64,000 nt of DNA from Xestospongia bergquistia (GCA_963965975.1 OZ014412.1:15870349-15934348); one strand, 5' to 3'; shown: positions 24,060-36,971, counted from the stretch's first letter. The notes: a model not told the origin generated them from the sequence alone. Numbers and translations: made by a program.

Positions 24060-26045
24060 TAGTGTTATTTTTGATGCCAAAAGAACTTAGAAAAAGTGGA
24101 TAAAATTCATCTATCTTTGCTGCACTGTAAAAACAGATTACAATTCATGCACCAAAAGAACTAAGAAAAAAGGGGTTAAAACTCACATTTTCGGGGGCAA
24201 AAATTCGTGACCTCTTCGTCATTTTTTGTAAGGTTTTGGGTGCCCAAAACACACAAGATTTAACCCCTTTTTTCTAAATTTTTTAGCAGTAACACTAGAG
24301 CAAATTTTAGAGCAGTAATACTAATGTCACTTGACAAAAACCTATACAGCTAACTTCACAAGAAACTTCAAGTAATTATGTAAAGTGGAACAAATTCTGT
24401 GAGGAAACAAGGAAGATCCATTAAATTACGTGTACATTTATTAGTAGAACAAAGGCTATTATATAAATATTTAACCTTGCTGTGCATGGCCGCATAGCAA
24501 GGGTTACTGTAGACTGTCAGTGTGTGTGTGTGTTTGTTAGCTGCGCAAATGGCTTTGAACTGCTTTAACTCGGCAAACACAGCACTGGTAGCCACCAAAC
24601 TATAGTGGATGGTAGCAAAACTTCTGTACTTCTTAAAATAAATGCCAAAAGGAGCATCAAACGAACAAAAAGCTTTAAAAGACTGAAAAACCTTTGAAAA
24701 AAAGAACAGCTTTCAGTGAATACTTGAGAATTCAATAAAAATCTCCTGCATACAGCTTATGACATTTTCCAACTTTTTAAAGTGAGAATTTTTACAAAAA
24801 TACTTCTTTGGAAAGTTATGACAGTTTTACTAACTTTTAGCAGTTATCTTTGTCGATACATTGAGCGCGAACTAAAAATACTAGCACCATAGCTGTCATT
24901 GTAGAATCACTAACTTTTACTAAGAAGTTGGAAAGTATTGGACCTTTTGTCAATTAGAGTGCAAAGCTTTTATCACTTTGATTGAAGAGAAATGCTGAGT
25001 TATCAATAATCATCTTGCGCATCATGTGAAATTACGTCACTTGATGAGGATAAGGAAGTCAGACCACAGCGAGGTTAAGCACTTTAGTGCATTTCATTTT
25101 AAAATGTAATGCAACATTCTAGAGTAGTGTAAGTAATTTTTATATCTTTGGTGCCTAAGGAAGTTAGAAAAAAAGGGGTTAAAATTCATGTATTTTTGGT
25201 GCCAAACAACTAAGAAAAGGAGGTAAACTCATGTATTTTTTCCGCAAAAAAAATTCCAGAAAAGGGCAACAAAACCACTTTGAAAAAAGTGGATAAAATA
25301 AACATATTTTTTTGTGCCAAAATACTTAGAAAAAAAGGTTAAAATTTGCGCATCTTTACCACCTAAAGAACTTAGAAATAGGAGTTAAAATTTGTCTAAT
25401 TTTTTGCAAAAGAACTTTTAAAAAGATGTTAAATTACTTATATTTTGTGGGCCAAAAGAACTTAGAAAAAAGGGGTTAAAATTTGTGCATTTTGGCATAA
25501 CAATTATAAACAATGGATTAAAATTATTGTCTCTTTGGTGCAAAAAAATTAAGAATAGAGGTTAAAATTAGCATATCTTTGGCATCTAAAGACCTAGGGG
25601 TTAAAATTTGTGCATTTTTTATTGTCAAAATACTTAAAAAAGAGGTTAAATTAGCATATCTTTGGCACATAAAGAACTTAGAAAAAAGGGGTTAAAATTT
25701 GTGTATTTTGCACAAAAGAACTACCCTACAAACAACTACTTTTCTTAACAAGGACCTATATATCTAACTTCATAAAAAATTTGAAGTAATTTTGCAACCT
25801 ATCATCAAAGGCTAATTTTTTGCTAGAAACCATGGACTCGAGCCAAAAATTGAGAATTCGGTCCACATCACCAAATCACTTGAAATTTTTGTGAAGTTAG
25901 CTATATAGGTCCTTGTTAAGTGAAATTAGTATTTGGATCTTTCTTGTTTCCTCATAGCCACTCCATAAAATCACTTGAAATATCTTGTGGAGTTACCTAT
26001 ATAGGTTCTTGTCAAGTGACATTAGTATTACTGCTCTAACATATT
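24060..26045. repeat. Left array of degenerate AAGAACTTAGAAAAAAGGGGTTAAAATT repeats
   Basis: Many imperfect copies of a unit built from (C)AAAAGAACTTAGAAAAA, then GGGGTTAAAATTTGTG, then CATTTTTGGTGC fill 24060-24280 and 25140-25730. A reverse-complement array lies beyond the CMC element at about 31900-32760. Inside this left arm, 24300-24375 and 25965-26045 are an inverted-repeat pair (both contain GAGCAGTAATACTAATGTC in opposite orientation). A smaller hairpin pairs about 25740-25790 with 25880-25925. Confidence 0.7.
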
Positions 26046-26363
26046 GCAGTATTTTTAAAGGGATTACAACTTTGTGTATTTTTGGCACCAAAATTTAGAA
26101 AAACACACTGTTAAAAATGGGGTGTAAATATCGTATACCAGAGTGTAACTTATTCTTGGTTTAGGGGTGTAAATCTACCTTAGGGTGTAAAGTACAGCAG
26201 TTAGGTGTAAAACACATGCATTCACCATAACAATTGGTCAATGATGATATGATTTACTCTGCCTTTTACTTTTCTAACTCATAAATCTTAATTATCATAA
26301 ATTATTATTAATAATTTATTATTAATTCATTTATTAAAATTAATTATTATTAATTTATTAAAA

Positions 26364-29300
26364 TCATGATGTGAAATAATGTTTAGGAACTATACAGTGT
26401 ATGACTGAATGACAAACAGGCATTGTTCTAATATGATGTGGTTGGAATGAAAAAAGGTCATTGTATTTGACTGTGGATTTAACTGAGGACATTTGAACAA
26501 CAAAACAATGATAGTGATAATTGAATTCTAATGTGTTTAAAACTTGCACTTCAAAATAAACTTCATTATAATCAATGACAAATATATTGAGCAGCTTCCC
26601 AAACACAGGATAATCTGTGTCCATCTTCACCACCAAGGCACAAGACTTCTTGTACAATGTGCCGTCAATGGACACCCATACAACCCTGTAATAAAGAATC
26701 ACAAAATAACCTTATAAGTACTTGATGCCAAATCAAGGCAGTTCTAAATTTACAACAACAAATATACCTAGTCTCATAGCCAAGTCACTTGTTAGGAAGG
26801 GAGGGACTTTAGTGATTGCATGTTTAAAATTATAATACTTTCAGGTAGAGTTATTCTCAGAAATTTGTTAGCGGAAATTAATTAAAACAAGGTACACATA
26901 GGTAGGAGATTCAAACAGTGTAATCATAATAACCTTGTAATATCTCCTGAGCACTCAACTAACTCTGGTGGAGCAACCAAAGCAGACACAATGTCACCTA
27001 GATGAATGAGGTGAAAATGATAGCAAATGAGAAATTATGTATTCACCTGGACCAACATCCAATGTTCCAGAATGATACTCAAAATTATTCATCCTATGGT
27101 AGCACTGAAGTTTCTGATGACGCATGGCCAGAGTGTATGGTAGATTGATGAAGTTACCAACACTTTGAGTGATTTTTTTGAAATAGGAATGTTTTGCTTC
27201 AAAACGCATTGTCCAGTGTTGTCTTAGTGGTCCAAATCTGTTAAAAATATAAAAATTGCATACATGTATATGTCTGTCTGAACTTGTTATTTGCATAAAC
27301 TCACTCAAGAATCAACCTTGGCATATGCACAATATAGTGTATTTTAGGAGTGATGGAGGCATTAGGATACAGTAGCTTGAACTGTTGATGGTGGTCAGAA
27401 ATTAGTGTTGCTAGATTAGCTACATCATCTTCAGTGAGCTCTGGGGCCATTAGGATATCAACAATCTCCAATAAGTCCAAATAATTGATCCAAAATTCAT
27501 CACCACTAGGAACCTTGTCCCCAACCATCAATGGTAGAACCCTTCCTAGCAACCACATTTGTGCAGCTACAAAGTAGTAAAGTCAAAAAAATAAACATGA
27601 TGTTGAAACCTTTGTTACCTTCTTGCTTCAGTTTGTGATCATTACTTCGTAGAGTAGATAAAGCAATAGTTGATGGTCGATTCTTCATCTCCATCAATCC
27701 TAGTTCAAAGCCAGTTATTTGTTGGTTTAGATACTCTAAAGAGTAGTAACCATCTTTGTCTATGTGTTGCTGAAGGAGTTCTTTTGTTTCATACTCAAGA
27801 ATACATATAGAAGATTTTAATTAAATGAATAAGCAAGTATGCTTTTGTACCTTCAAGGACATCATGCATGACATCCTGTACAAGGGCTCCTGAACAAACT
27901 TTGAAGTACAGTAACTCATCCAAAATTGACCTCTGGTTGATCCCAAATTCCATAGATAGTTTGTCTCGGTCTCGTTGACTAGTTGCTTTGTCAAGTTCAT
28001 CACAGTTAGTTTTGTGTTCATCAGGGTTACGTAATATAAGTTTGGATTCAGTGAATATTGACTGAATGTCAGATGGTAGAGCAAGGCAGTGACGACAACC
28101 TCTATGGGCAGTGGAACCTTCTTTAAAGCCGCCTAATATATTGCTTGCCAAGTTGTCAGCAGGAACCAAACATAGAGTTCCCCATTTCATTTGAGGCTGT
28201 CCTCTGATCTGAAACATATATCCTGTTTCCTATAAAAGAGTCAACAAGAAGTTAACAAGATACAGTAGATGTGATTGCTCACCAATTTCTTTATGTCTTC
28301 TATAATAGGCTTCAAAATTTTGTTAGCACCATACTTCTTCAAAAGTTCACTCTTTACAATAGCTGCTAGTTGAATCCGGCTCACCTTTGAGCGGAATAAA
28401 GGAGGAAGGTTTCCAAGGACAAAATAAAATACAGCTATATTGCATAGAGGCGGAGATAGACTGTAAATTATATTACAAGGATGAATGAATAACTTACCCA
28501 GCTTGTGGATAATACGTTTTGAACCTAGTGGGTTACATACCTCTAAATCATCATAATATAAAAATATCTGAAGAAAGTTTGAGTCTAATGCTAGGAGGGG
28601 ATGTTTTGAAAACATAGTGGCATCACAATAGTCTCTAATAATTCCATCATCTGAATTATGGCCCATCTCAACCTAAAGATAAAATATTTAATAATGTGTT
28701 TTCTAAAAGTGTACATATTTACTTATGAACATACCATTCTCACAACATCAAGATTATAAAAGAGGGACTGAATGGTTTTCAATAAAGGAATATACATCAT
28801 TTCTTCTCGCACTTCAGCATGTCTTCTCTTTTTCCCACTCCCTGTCCACTGTCTTTCGGTGCCAAGAAGAATTGGCTCTGGCTCCTTGTAAATAACATGA
28901 ACATAAAGTTAGTACTGACCAATACAAATATCTTATTATAATACTTCTTACCACAAAATTCAACGACTCTTTGTAATATTTCAGCTGTGCATGCTGAGTT
29001 TCTAATCCCAAAAATGGATTAGTATAGAAAGAGTTAGCACTAAATAACTGGTCAAATCCCTGAAGCAGTGTGTGGTCAATACCAGAATTTGACAAGATCG
29101 ATTTCAATTCATCATGCAGGTCCATGAGTATATTTTGAAAAAAACCAGTTACATCCTTAAGAATTTGTTCCATTGTGGACTGAGGTAGTTTGTACATCTC
29201 TTGGACTTTTAAAATCCATGTAGCAGCAGCCCTTTTCTTTGAATACAGAATGGATGAGGTCATCTCTGGGTCATTGAATGAGTCAGTTTCACAATTCAAC

Positions 29301-29551
29301 CAATGATCAGGGTCATCCTGATCTTGAAAGGTAGAACATTGAATAACAGGCTCAGAATCCGTATGAAAATCATACACATGATTTCTGTAAACTTCGAATT
29401 TTCTAAATTGTTTTCGACAACCACCGAGACAACAGGTGATACAAAATCCAGGTCTGTGTGCATGGACTTCTCGAACATGTTTAAGCAAGTACATGAGGCT
29501 TGGTACCATAAATGAACATAGTGGGCAAACTTTGATATTTCCGGGATCCAT
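26364..29551 (-). CDS. Zinc-finger transposase-like protein of the CMC-like element
   Basis: Exons in transcription order: 29551-28953, 28884-28735, 28672-28498, 28460-28283, 28229-27851, 27793-27619, 27566-27305, 27237-27047, 26997-26934 and 26685-26364. Junctions are GT-AG and mostly phase-checked; the last two exons are less certain. The N-terminus has two C2H2-like motifs (CPLCSFMV...HVREVH and CCLGGCRKQF...HVYDFH). Central parts include KWGTLCLVPADNLASNILGG and HRGCRHCLA. The C-terminal region has PKIHYIVHMPRLILEFGP then MRFEAKHSYFKK, a signature I associate with CACTA-like transposases widespread in fish and invertebrates. All exons read through without stops, so it may be intact or recently active. 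It would act on the element's ends. Confidence 0.72.
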
Positions 29552-29690
29552 GAGTTATCTGTTGAGAACGGTTTATGATAACTGCCACCTGCCTTCTATT
29601 TTTCTAAACAGCATGGTGTTACGCATGCGCAAAACTTCAATCAGTTTTAGCACCTGCCTTAACAGCTGCACTCAGTCTCTCTACTTTTCA
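29552..29690. promoter_or_regulatory. Probable bidirectional promoter
   Basis: Only 139 bp separate the start codons of the transposase-like gene (ATG ending at 29551, minus) and the SAM-domain gene (ATG at 29691, plus), so both must be driven from here or from within neighbouring exons. No specific core-promoter motif was identified. Confidence 0.5.
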
Positions 29691-31547
29691 ATGGCGAGTT
29701 GCGTTGTATTGGAAGATTTGTCTGCTGATGAACTGTCTCTGTTCCTGTCATCCAAAGGAATCCCTCAGAAAGTTTTGGACAACTTTCAAAGCCATTCCAT
29801 TGACGGAGAAACGTTTCTTTCTATGAGCGATGGACATCTCAAGGAAGTTGCTGAGAAAATACCCGATAGGGTCAAGTTGAAAAAGATTATAGACAGTACA
29901 ATATCTGCTAAAAAGGTCAGTGATATATTTTGTCACTATGTTATCTAGTGTTGACTGTTGCCCATCTGTGCTTGATATAAAGTTTTTCTCTAAAGCAAAT
30001 TATCATAACAATTATCATTGCTAGGAAAACAGAAGTCTTGACGTAAATGGCAGTCATTGTTCCTCAACTTTAAATGTCCCATCTCAAAATTGGCATCACA
30101 CATTTGTGATACCCTCTGCTTTCTCTCTCCGGACAGAGGAAGCCTTAGCCACTGGTCAGATCACTAGAAGAGTGAGAACAGAGATCATCCAAGCTCTCTC
30201 AATGTCAATGATGATACATACAAGAACCCCTTCAAGTGATCAGTACAACACTGTGTGTCGTAAACTGATTGAAACCTATCCAATACTTAAAGATGAAATT
30301 GGCTCTACTGGCTATGTAAGTGTGTGGTAATTTTTTTATTGTGAACTTGTTATGACTAAGAAATTGTTCATTTCTTAGGGTTCTTGGAAAAAAAAGCTAC
30401 GGGACCGATTCAAGTTTCTTCGTCGTCCATCTACTTATAAAACAGATTCTGTTAGTATTGAGCCATCTCCAAAACGTCAGAAGACCTCAAAACGTCTTGG
30501 AAGTGACACAAGTACATGTGTGGATGATCTAGATGATGTTATGCTGACAACAAAATTGGCTGAATTACAGCACGAGTGTTCTAAACGAAAAAAGGACCGT
30601 TCCCTTGCTACAATACAATCTTTGACCAGCAGCACATTTACTAGTAGACGGAAATGGATAACAAATGTTCAACCTCCAGTTGTAGAAATCCTCGAGCAAT
30701 ACCCATCATTGAAGATTCGGAAAGTAGTAAGTTATCTCTTAAAACAATTTAACATAGTAATTATTTTACACGTGTAAATTGCCTCTCTATTCCAGTTTAG
30801 GATGGAATTCAAAACTATTATTGGCTTAGATGAAAAGACTAGCATCCATTCACTCATGGAAAGTTGGCCAACATGGGAAAAAAGGATAATTGCTTATTCT
30901 CGATTGGAATTCAAGCATAGGCCAAAACTGAAACAGCTTCTCACCACTCTTGATGAGCAAAGTGAAGGACTTGTGGATAAAGGTGCTTCACTATAATTCA
31001 AGTGAATACAATAACATGATTTTTTGTAATAGGTTTAGTAGCCTTTCAATTATTATCTGAATTGTTGATTCCTAAAAGCCGCCATGAGAGGCTGGTACAG
31101 TTTGTGAAGGTAATGTTAACTTTAGGTAATTGTTATGTTTTTGGTTGTGATTTAACAATTTGACTCAGAGATTTCCTCAAAATTTTTTTTAATATTCATA
31201 AAAGTTCTTTAATTTCACTTTAGAATTCAGATGACTTGGCAGTCTTTTCTGCAAAAGTTCAGCTCAGTGCTCCATACATGATCGTATGCCATTCTGCTGA
31301 AGAGACCACTTTCCATATCATGGTAGAAGAAGAAGTCACATGTGAACTCAGTTCTTTTGAGAGTGCCTTGATCCACCTGGTTGGCTCTTACTTCCTTTAT
31401 GATATAGCATACCCAAAGCCTGTCCAGTCGCTTTTATTAATGATCCAGCACTATGTATTTGGACTGGAAGACTCACAACAAGATACCCCTGCAGTTATTG
31501 AGATTGTTACATCTCTAAAGAAGATGGACAGTATACTTTATAATTAG
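29691..31547 (+). CDS. SAM-domain protein (SAMD3-like) carried by the CMC-like element
   Basis: Exons: 29691-29915, 30025-30315, 30379-30726, 30796-30982, 31033-31109 and 31224-31547 (stop TAG). All are in phase with GT-AG junctions. Residues about 5-75 look like a sterile alpha motif: LSADELSLFLSSKGI, then FQSHSIDGETFLSMSDGHLKE, then RVKLKKII. Later come VRTEIIQALSMSMM and a basic stretch near WKKKLRDRFKFLRR and PSPKRQK, a likely nuclear signal. The arrangement resembles proteins annotated as SAMD3-like in fish and invertebrates, many of which are transposon-borne. The function is unknown; a partner of the transposase is plausible because the gene is inside the same terminal repeats. Confidence 0.75.
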
Positions 31548-31879
31548 ATAATGTATAGTTTATTAGTTTATTATAGTTTAGTTTTATTATAGTTTATTTA
31601 TATAATGTATAGTTTATTAGTTTATTACAGTTTATTTATTATAACAGGTATGTATTATATTGAGTGTTTTATATAATAATAAAATAATGTTACAGATTTC
31701 AATTTTAAAATAATTTTCCAATTTACACTTGAAAGAGTTGCGATATACACCAATATGGTGTAAATATCAGTCTTAGATTTACACCCTAGGGGTAGAGTTT
31801 TTAAAGTGTATGGTGCACACCTATTTTGGTGTAAATGTACACCCTTGTTTTAACAGTGCAGGGCTATATCTCACAGGTT

Positions 31880-32760
31880 TTGGGTGCCCAAAAGCTTACA
31901 AAAATGAGAATAAAGTCACATATTTTGGACCAAAAATGTGACTTTTAACCCCCTTTTCTTAGTTCTTTTGGTGCAAAAAATAAGAGTAATTTAACCAATG
32001 TTTTGTAAGTCTTTATGCGCTGTAAAATATTTGAATTTTAACCACTTTACCTAAGTTCTTTGGGGCCAAACAATGCAAAAATTTTAACCCCTTTTCTATG
32101 TTCTTTAGTTGCCAAAGATATGCAAATTTTAACCTTTATTTGTAATTTATTGGTATCAAAGACACGAGAATTTTAATCCTTTTTTTACAATTTCTTAATG
32201 NNNNNNNNNNNNNNNNNNNNNNNNNNNNNNNNNNNNNNNNNNNNNNNNNNNNNNNNNNNNNNNNNNNNNNNNNNNNNNNNNNNNNNNNNNNNNNNNNNNN
32301 NNNNNNNNNNNNNNNNNNNNNNNNNNNNNNNNNNNNNNNNNNNNNNNNNNNNNNNNNNNNNNNNNNNNNNNNNNNNNNNNNNNNNNNNNNNNNNNNNNNN
32401 CCAAAATACAGGAATATTAGCCCCTTTTTTTCTAAGTTCTTTTGACACTAAAAATAAAAATAATTCGACCCCTTTCTTCAAAGTTTTTTGTGCTAAAAAT
32501 GCACAAACTTTAACCCCCTTTCTAAGTTCATTGGCAGCTAAAGTATACAAATTTTAACCCCTTTTTTCTAAGTTCTTTAGCTGCCAAAGATATGCTAATT
32601 TTAACCTCTATTCATAAGGTTTTTTTGGTGTCAAAGACATAAGAATTTTAATCCGTTTTTAAAATATTTTCTTATGCGAAAAATACACAAATTTTAACCC
32701 TTTTTTAAAGTTCTTTCGGTGCAAAAAATAAGAGTAAATTAACACAATTTCTTATTTTTA
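31880..32760. repeat. Right array of the short degenerate repeat, opposite orientation
   Basis: Copies of CCCCTTTTTTCTAAGTTCTTT with AAATTTTAACC, the reverse complement of the left array at 24060-25730, run from about 31900 to 32760 and are interrupted by an assembly gap. Together the two arrays form a very large interrupted palindrome around the CMC-like element. Confidence 0.7.
32201..32400. other. Assembly gap (200 N)
   Basis: 200 unknown bases inside the right repeat array. The repeats probably broke the assembly, so the true gap length may differ. Confidence 0.95.
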
Positions 32761-32789
32761 TCATTTATTGATTCATTGAATCAACCATC

Positions 32790-34520
32790 TACTGGTCTTA
32801 CTCTTCAGTCATCTAAGAATCCTATATCTACATCTACTTGGTCCTCTAGCTTATATCCAGTAAACATAAAAACATTTGTGTCTTCTGTTGGTCCAAGAGT
32901 CACCATCCCAAACTCTTCATTAGATTTTTTGAGTTGTTTTTTACTACTCCTTTTATAGACAACATAGTGCAACAAAGTAATCTCTATGCTAAACAAGTAA
33001 TGGGAGACATCAAATATGAATCATGGACAAAGATTACGGTGGAAGAACTAAAGGCTTATTTTGGTTTCCTTTACCATCATTGGAGGACTATTGGAAGAGA
33101 GATCCTGTCTTCCACTACTTACCAATAGCAGATCACATCTCCCGTGACCATTTTCAAGCTATCTCCAGATGTCTCCATTTTGTTAACAATGATACACTTG
33201 TACCTCGAGGACAACCAGGTCATGATCGTTGGGATAAAGTTTGGCCAGTAATTGATCACCTTTTTCAGAGATTTTCTGATTTATATGATCCACACTGTGA
33301 GCTTGCTGGCGATGAGGTGATGATCAAATTTCAGGGTAGGTCATCTCTGAAACAATATACGCCAATGAAGCCGATTAAAAGAGACATAAAGGTGTGGGTA
33401 CTTGGAATAGTCACAATGGCTATTTCCAAAAGTTTCAGATCTATTCTGGAAAAGAAGGTACTCGAGAGGTTAACTTTGGAACGAGAGTAGTGAAGACACT
33501 CACAAATCATTTGAGAGGCAAGTTTCACCACATTTTCTTCGACAATTTTTTTACGAGTCTGAAATTGCTAGAAAATCTTGAAGCTGATGGACTGTATGGA
33601 TGTGGAACAGTTCGTAAGCATCGCATAGGATTTTTACCTATCTACCTACATTGAAGACATTGAAACTCACTAACAGGTATAATGCATTCAAATAAATAGC
33701 TCAAGTAGTCTTTCAAGATTGCTTCAAATGACAGTGCAGTTATATCCACCTCAAACAGTAATAGCTTACACTTGGAAGTACAGTAAAGTATACTACAGTA
33801 TTAGAATATATGACTTTATCTATTGTACGTAACTACCAAGTACAATTATGTTAAGTATTGAATACATTTCTTACCTTATTCATAGGGGAGACTCAGTGAC
33901 TCTACAGAAAAACAACGTCTCTGCTACAGCTTGGCTCGATAGAAAGGTTGTGACTATGACGTCATCAAATACACAACATCTGCTGTAGGTACTGTACTTC
34001 AACGACAAGTCGATACAACTCGTTCTGCAATCCCTTGTCCACAAAATATTATATTGTACAACAAGTACATGGGTGGAGTGGATGGGAGGGGGGAGGTCAG
34101 CTCCGTGGATATTACAGTTATAAAATCAAGTCACACAAGTTATATAAGTATATAGTCTTCTTTCTTTTTAATGTTACCGTCACCAATGCATACATTTTAT
34201 GCAAAAACTATCGCTAGCAACATTTAAAAACATAAAGGAGTTCCATGTTCAACTTGCAACAGAGTTGATAGGCAACTACTGTAGTCGACTAAGATCTGGT
34301 CACAATGGAGGACCTATTCGTCAACTATCTCTTTGTCATTTTCCTGTGAAGATAAGAGATGACAACAACAAGTTAAGAAGAGGTTGATGCTCTTATCACA
34401 ACACAGTTCACCATGCTCGTGTTGATAGTTCCTGGTATTGTAGAGAGTGCAATACTTGGCTTTGTCACACTGGTGATACTGAAGACTGCTTCCTAATGTG
34501 GCACACAAAACAATACCAGT
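32790..34520 (+). pseudogene. Broken piggyBac-type transposase (PGBD4-like)
   Basis: Pieces in successive frames match the DDE_Tnp_1_7 (piggyBac) family in order. Near 32930-33125 are FIDNIVQQSNLYAKQ and TVEELKAYFGFL. Near 33100-33480 are HFQAISRCLHFVNN, GHDRWDKVWPVIDHL, DEVMIKFQGRSSLKQYTPMK and KVWVLG. At 33520-33640 are FFDNFFTSLKLLENL and GCGTVR. Near 34060 is a YMGGVDG-like piece. A cysteine-rich end near 34430-34520 (SWYCRECNTWLCHTGD) resembles the piggyBac C-terminal zinc-binding domain. Frame changes and stops between these pieces mean it is inactive. TTAA-flanked ends were not located. Confidence 0.85.
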
Positions 34521-35430
34521 AACATGTACACAATATAAATCTACCTTTCATTTATAAAGTATCTATTTATACAATATCTCATAATCATATAAAACCTGTA
34601 TATATTATATACATTAGTCCACAGTGTACTAGTTATCATGCAGGGTTTCCTATAATAGCATTGCAACATTTACTAACACCTATATAATAAAATAAAATAA
34701 AAATTCCCAATGGTTACAACAGAAAAATATTAACGTATACATTCTACTTAGTAGTACTCTATGTTTTGAAAACCCATGTTACTTTAGAGTGTTACTAACC
34801 TTGAAAAGACACAGCAATGCCTACAGTACTCTCAGATTCACCAAACTTGGAACGCGATTAAGTGTTTTACTCGGGCTATTATATCTCCGTCATAGTAACG
34901 TCTACAGTCAATTTTCAAAATACAGATATTCACTTCTGGACCTTATTTTTCTTCAGAATGAAGCTTCCCTATACCAGTTCTGCCTAGTTCAACTCACTCT
35001 TTGAAGGTCAACTAAAAAAGGTCATTTTCTTGAAATAAATTTCGCGGTCACGTGATTTGCGGTTTAATGGAATTTCCCGTATAATCGGATAAAAGTATTA
35101 CTACTATTATTATATAGAAAATACTTTTGAATCTGTTTGGTAAACATTGTTTTTAATTTATATAATATTGTCAATCATGTTCAATGTAATCTGTTACAAT
35201 CATGTATTTTAAGCCTATGCTTTAGCACATACATGTATCCCTAAACTTATAGCACAAACAAAATTTTAAAATAAAGTTTTGTGCCTGCAAAGTTTTATAA
35301 AAACTTATTTATACTGTGAGATGTATTAGAATAAGAGCACTACTTCATATATTAAACAAAAATTGTTCCATAACTTACTAATTAAAGTAGAAATACAGTT
35401 CAAAGCTACTAAATGTTCAATTTATATTGT
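34521..35430. other. Spacer; the last 330 bp match other EPRS 3' flanks
   Basis: No gene seen at 34521-35100. The part at 35100-35430 is closely similar to 46490-46803 and 55200-55524, the 3' flanks of EPRS copies C and D, so it was duplicated with the EPRS segment. Confidence 0.6.
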
Positions 35431-36673
35431 TCAATAACTTCGTCCAAACAATGTATAATATTTGGCTGAATTATCACAACCATCACGAACACACTTTGTT
35501 CCTGGAGCAATATCCTTTGGTTGTGAGAAAGGAATACAAAGTGCTTTAGCTCCCATAGCTGGTGCTCCAGGCTCACTAGCCTCCTCTCTGCAAGAAAGAA
35601 ATCATATAAATAAAAATTCAAGTAAAATAAACTTTATTAAATACCTAGTACTTATTTTCTTAACAAGATCTTCACAGTCAATTTCACCACAATATGGAGC
35701 CATAATGATCTGAAATAATACAGTACTAATATCATCATTACTGATACACAATTATTACATTAATATAATGGAAATATTAGAATAAGTTGTCTCTCATACC
35801 ATTTTATTGTCAAGACTAATACAGAATTTTTCCCAATCTTCTACTACAGCTATATGAGTGTCCAACTCATATTTAGCTCTAAAAGGGTTAAAAATACATT
35901 AAGTCATTTAGTATAAAAACATGTAATAATAACTATATCACTGATAACTTTATAATATCATTAATATTTTACTTGGTAAATAGTCTTTCTTGTATGTCAC
36001 TCAGCATTTGTTTAATGGTTGCTATGGCAACTGCTATGTCATATGATTGTTTGTCACCACTATCATGTGAGACAAGTACAAACTGTTTATTCTTCATATC
36101 CCGTGGACCAATCTCAACTCGAATAGGAACACCCTATTATTAAAAAACATATATAATATTGAATGGACATATATTCACAGCATAGTCAGTAAGGACAAAT
36201 AATGTGAATGACCTTTAGCTCCCAGTGGTAAAACTTCCATCCTGGTGAGTAGTTATCTCTAAAGTCTCCCTTTACTCTCACTCCATTGTCTTTAAGTGTT
36301 GTTATAAAAGATTCACAATAACGTATTACTTCAGATCTTGTGCTTTCGTCCATCTCAGCTGTAATACCACAGGGGACAACAATCACCTAGAGGATCGAGT
36401 GAATAAAGGGTTAAAACATAGACATAGACATTTTGTACATGTGTACAGTAACAGTCAAATAGCTTATTTGTTGTCTGTCTGTTCATTCCTTGAATTCCTT
36501 GAATTCCTTTAATTTATCTATCCTTAAACTTGTCAAACCAGTTATACCTGTATATCAGCAACATTAGGAGGTATTATAAGTCCTTTATTGTCTCCATGTA
36601 TCATGACCATTACTCCAACAGATCTAGTAGTTAGACCCCATGAGTTCTGATATACATAACAATGATCACCTTC
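35431..36673 (-). pseudogene. EPRS copy B: six 3' exons only (prolyl-tRNA synthetase C-terminus)
   Basis: Exons in order: 36673-36548 ([18 protein letters not shown]), 36386-36213 (PCGITAEMDESTRSEV, then DFRDNYSPGWKF), 36133-35973 (GVPIRVEIGPRDMKNKQF), 35878-35800, 35709-35645 (IIMAPYCGEIDCED) and 35587-35431 (ends [11 protein letters not shown], stop). Lengths and phases are identical to copies C and D and the frame is open throughout. No exons for the upstream catalytic half were found between the end of family gene 4 and copy C, so this is a 5'-truncated copy. It could at most make a C-terminal fragment. The region normally carries part of the ProRS core, the anticodon-binding domain and the C-terminal zinc-binding domain. 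Confidence 0.8.
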
Positions 36674-36971
36674 CTACAAGAGTATAAGTGTAACATAACA
36701 TTAATGGATGCCTTTTTAATGAACATGTTAACATGTATAGTTTCGGTTAAGAATACGTTAAGGCACATAAAAAAGATTTCAGGCATCATTAATTAAAGTC
36801 ATGAATATACAATTACTGACCATTCAGTCATGTGAATGTGTGTGGTTGAGTAGTAAAGTGAGACACTTGATGATGATGAATATCTTCACTTTTATAGAAT
36901 ATGTAGGTGTTATTTGGGGAGTGGTTCTAGCCTAGTCATACAATACATACTCTGTATATGAAACACAAACT

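Larger units (their letters stand above)
26106..31858. mobile_element. CMC-like (CACTG-ended) DNA transposon carrying two divergent genes
   Basis: The left end reads CACTGTTAAAAATGGGGTGT and the right end is its inverse, finishing ACCCTTGTTTTAACAGTG. The first 11 bp match exactly and then similarity continues. Subterminal GGTGTAAA motifs occur several times at both ends, as is typical of CACTA/EnSpm-type elements. A 2-bp CA flanks both ends (26104-26105 and 31859-31860), a possible target duplication. The element holds a transposase-like gene (-) and a SAM-domain gene (+). The superfamily is inferred from the termini and the transposase-like C-terminal motif. Confidence 0.75.

Noticed and set aside
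32198-32557. Frames running through the N stretch
   Set aside because: Artefacts of undefined bases in the assembly gap.
35462-35713. Plus-strand frame starting [15 protein letters not shown], repeated at 46835-47086, partly at 55558, and antisense at 19116-19364
   Set aside because: It is the reverse strand of the last EPRS exon. Its repetition reflects the EPRS copies, not a separate gene family.
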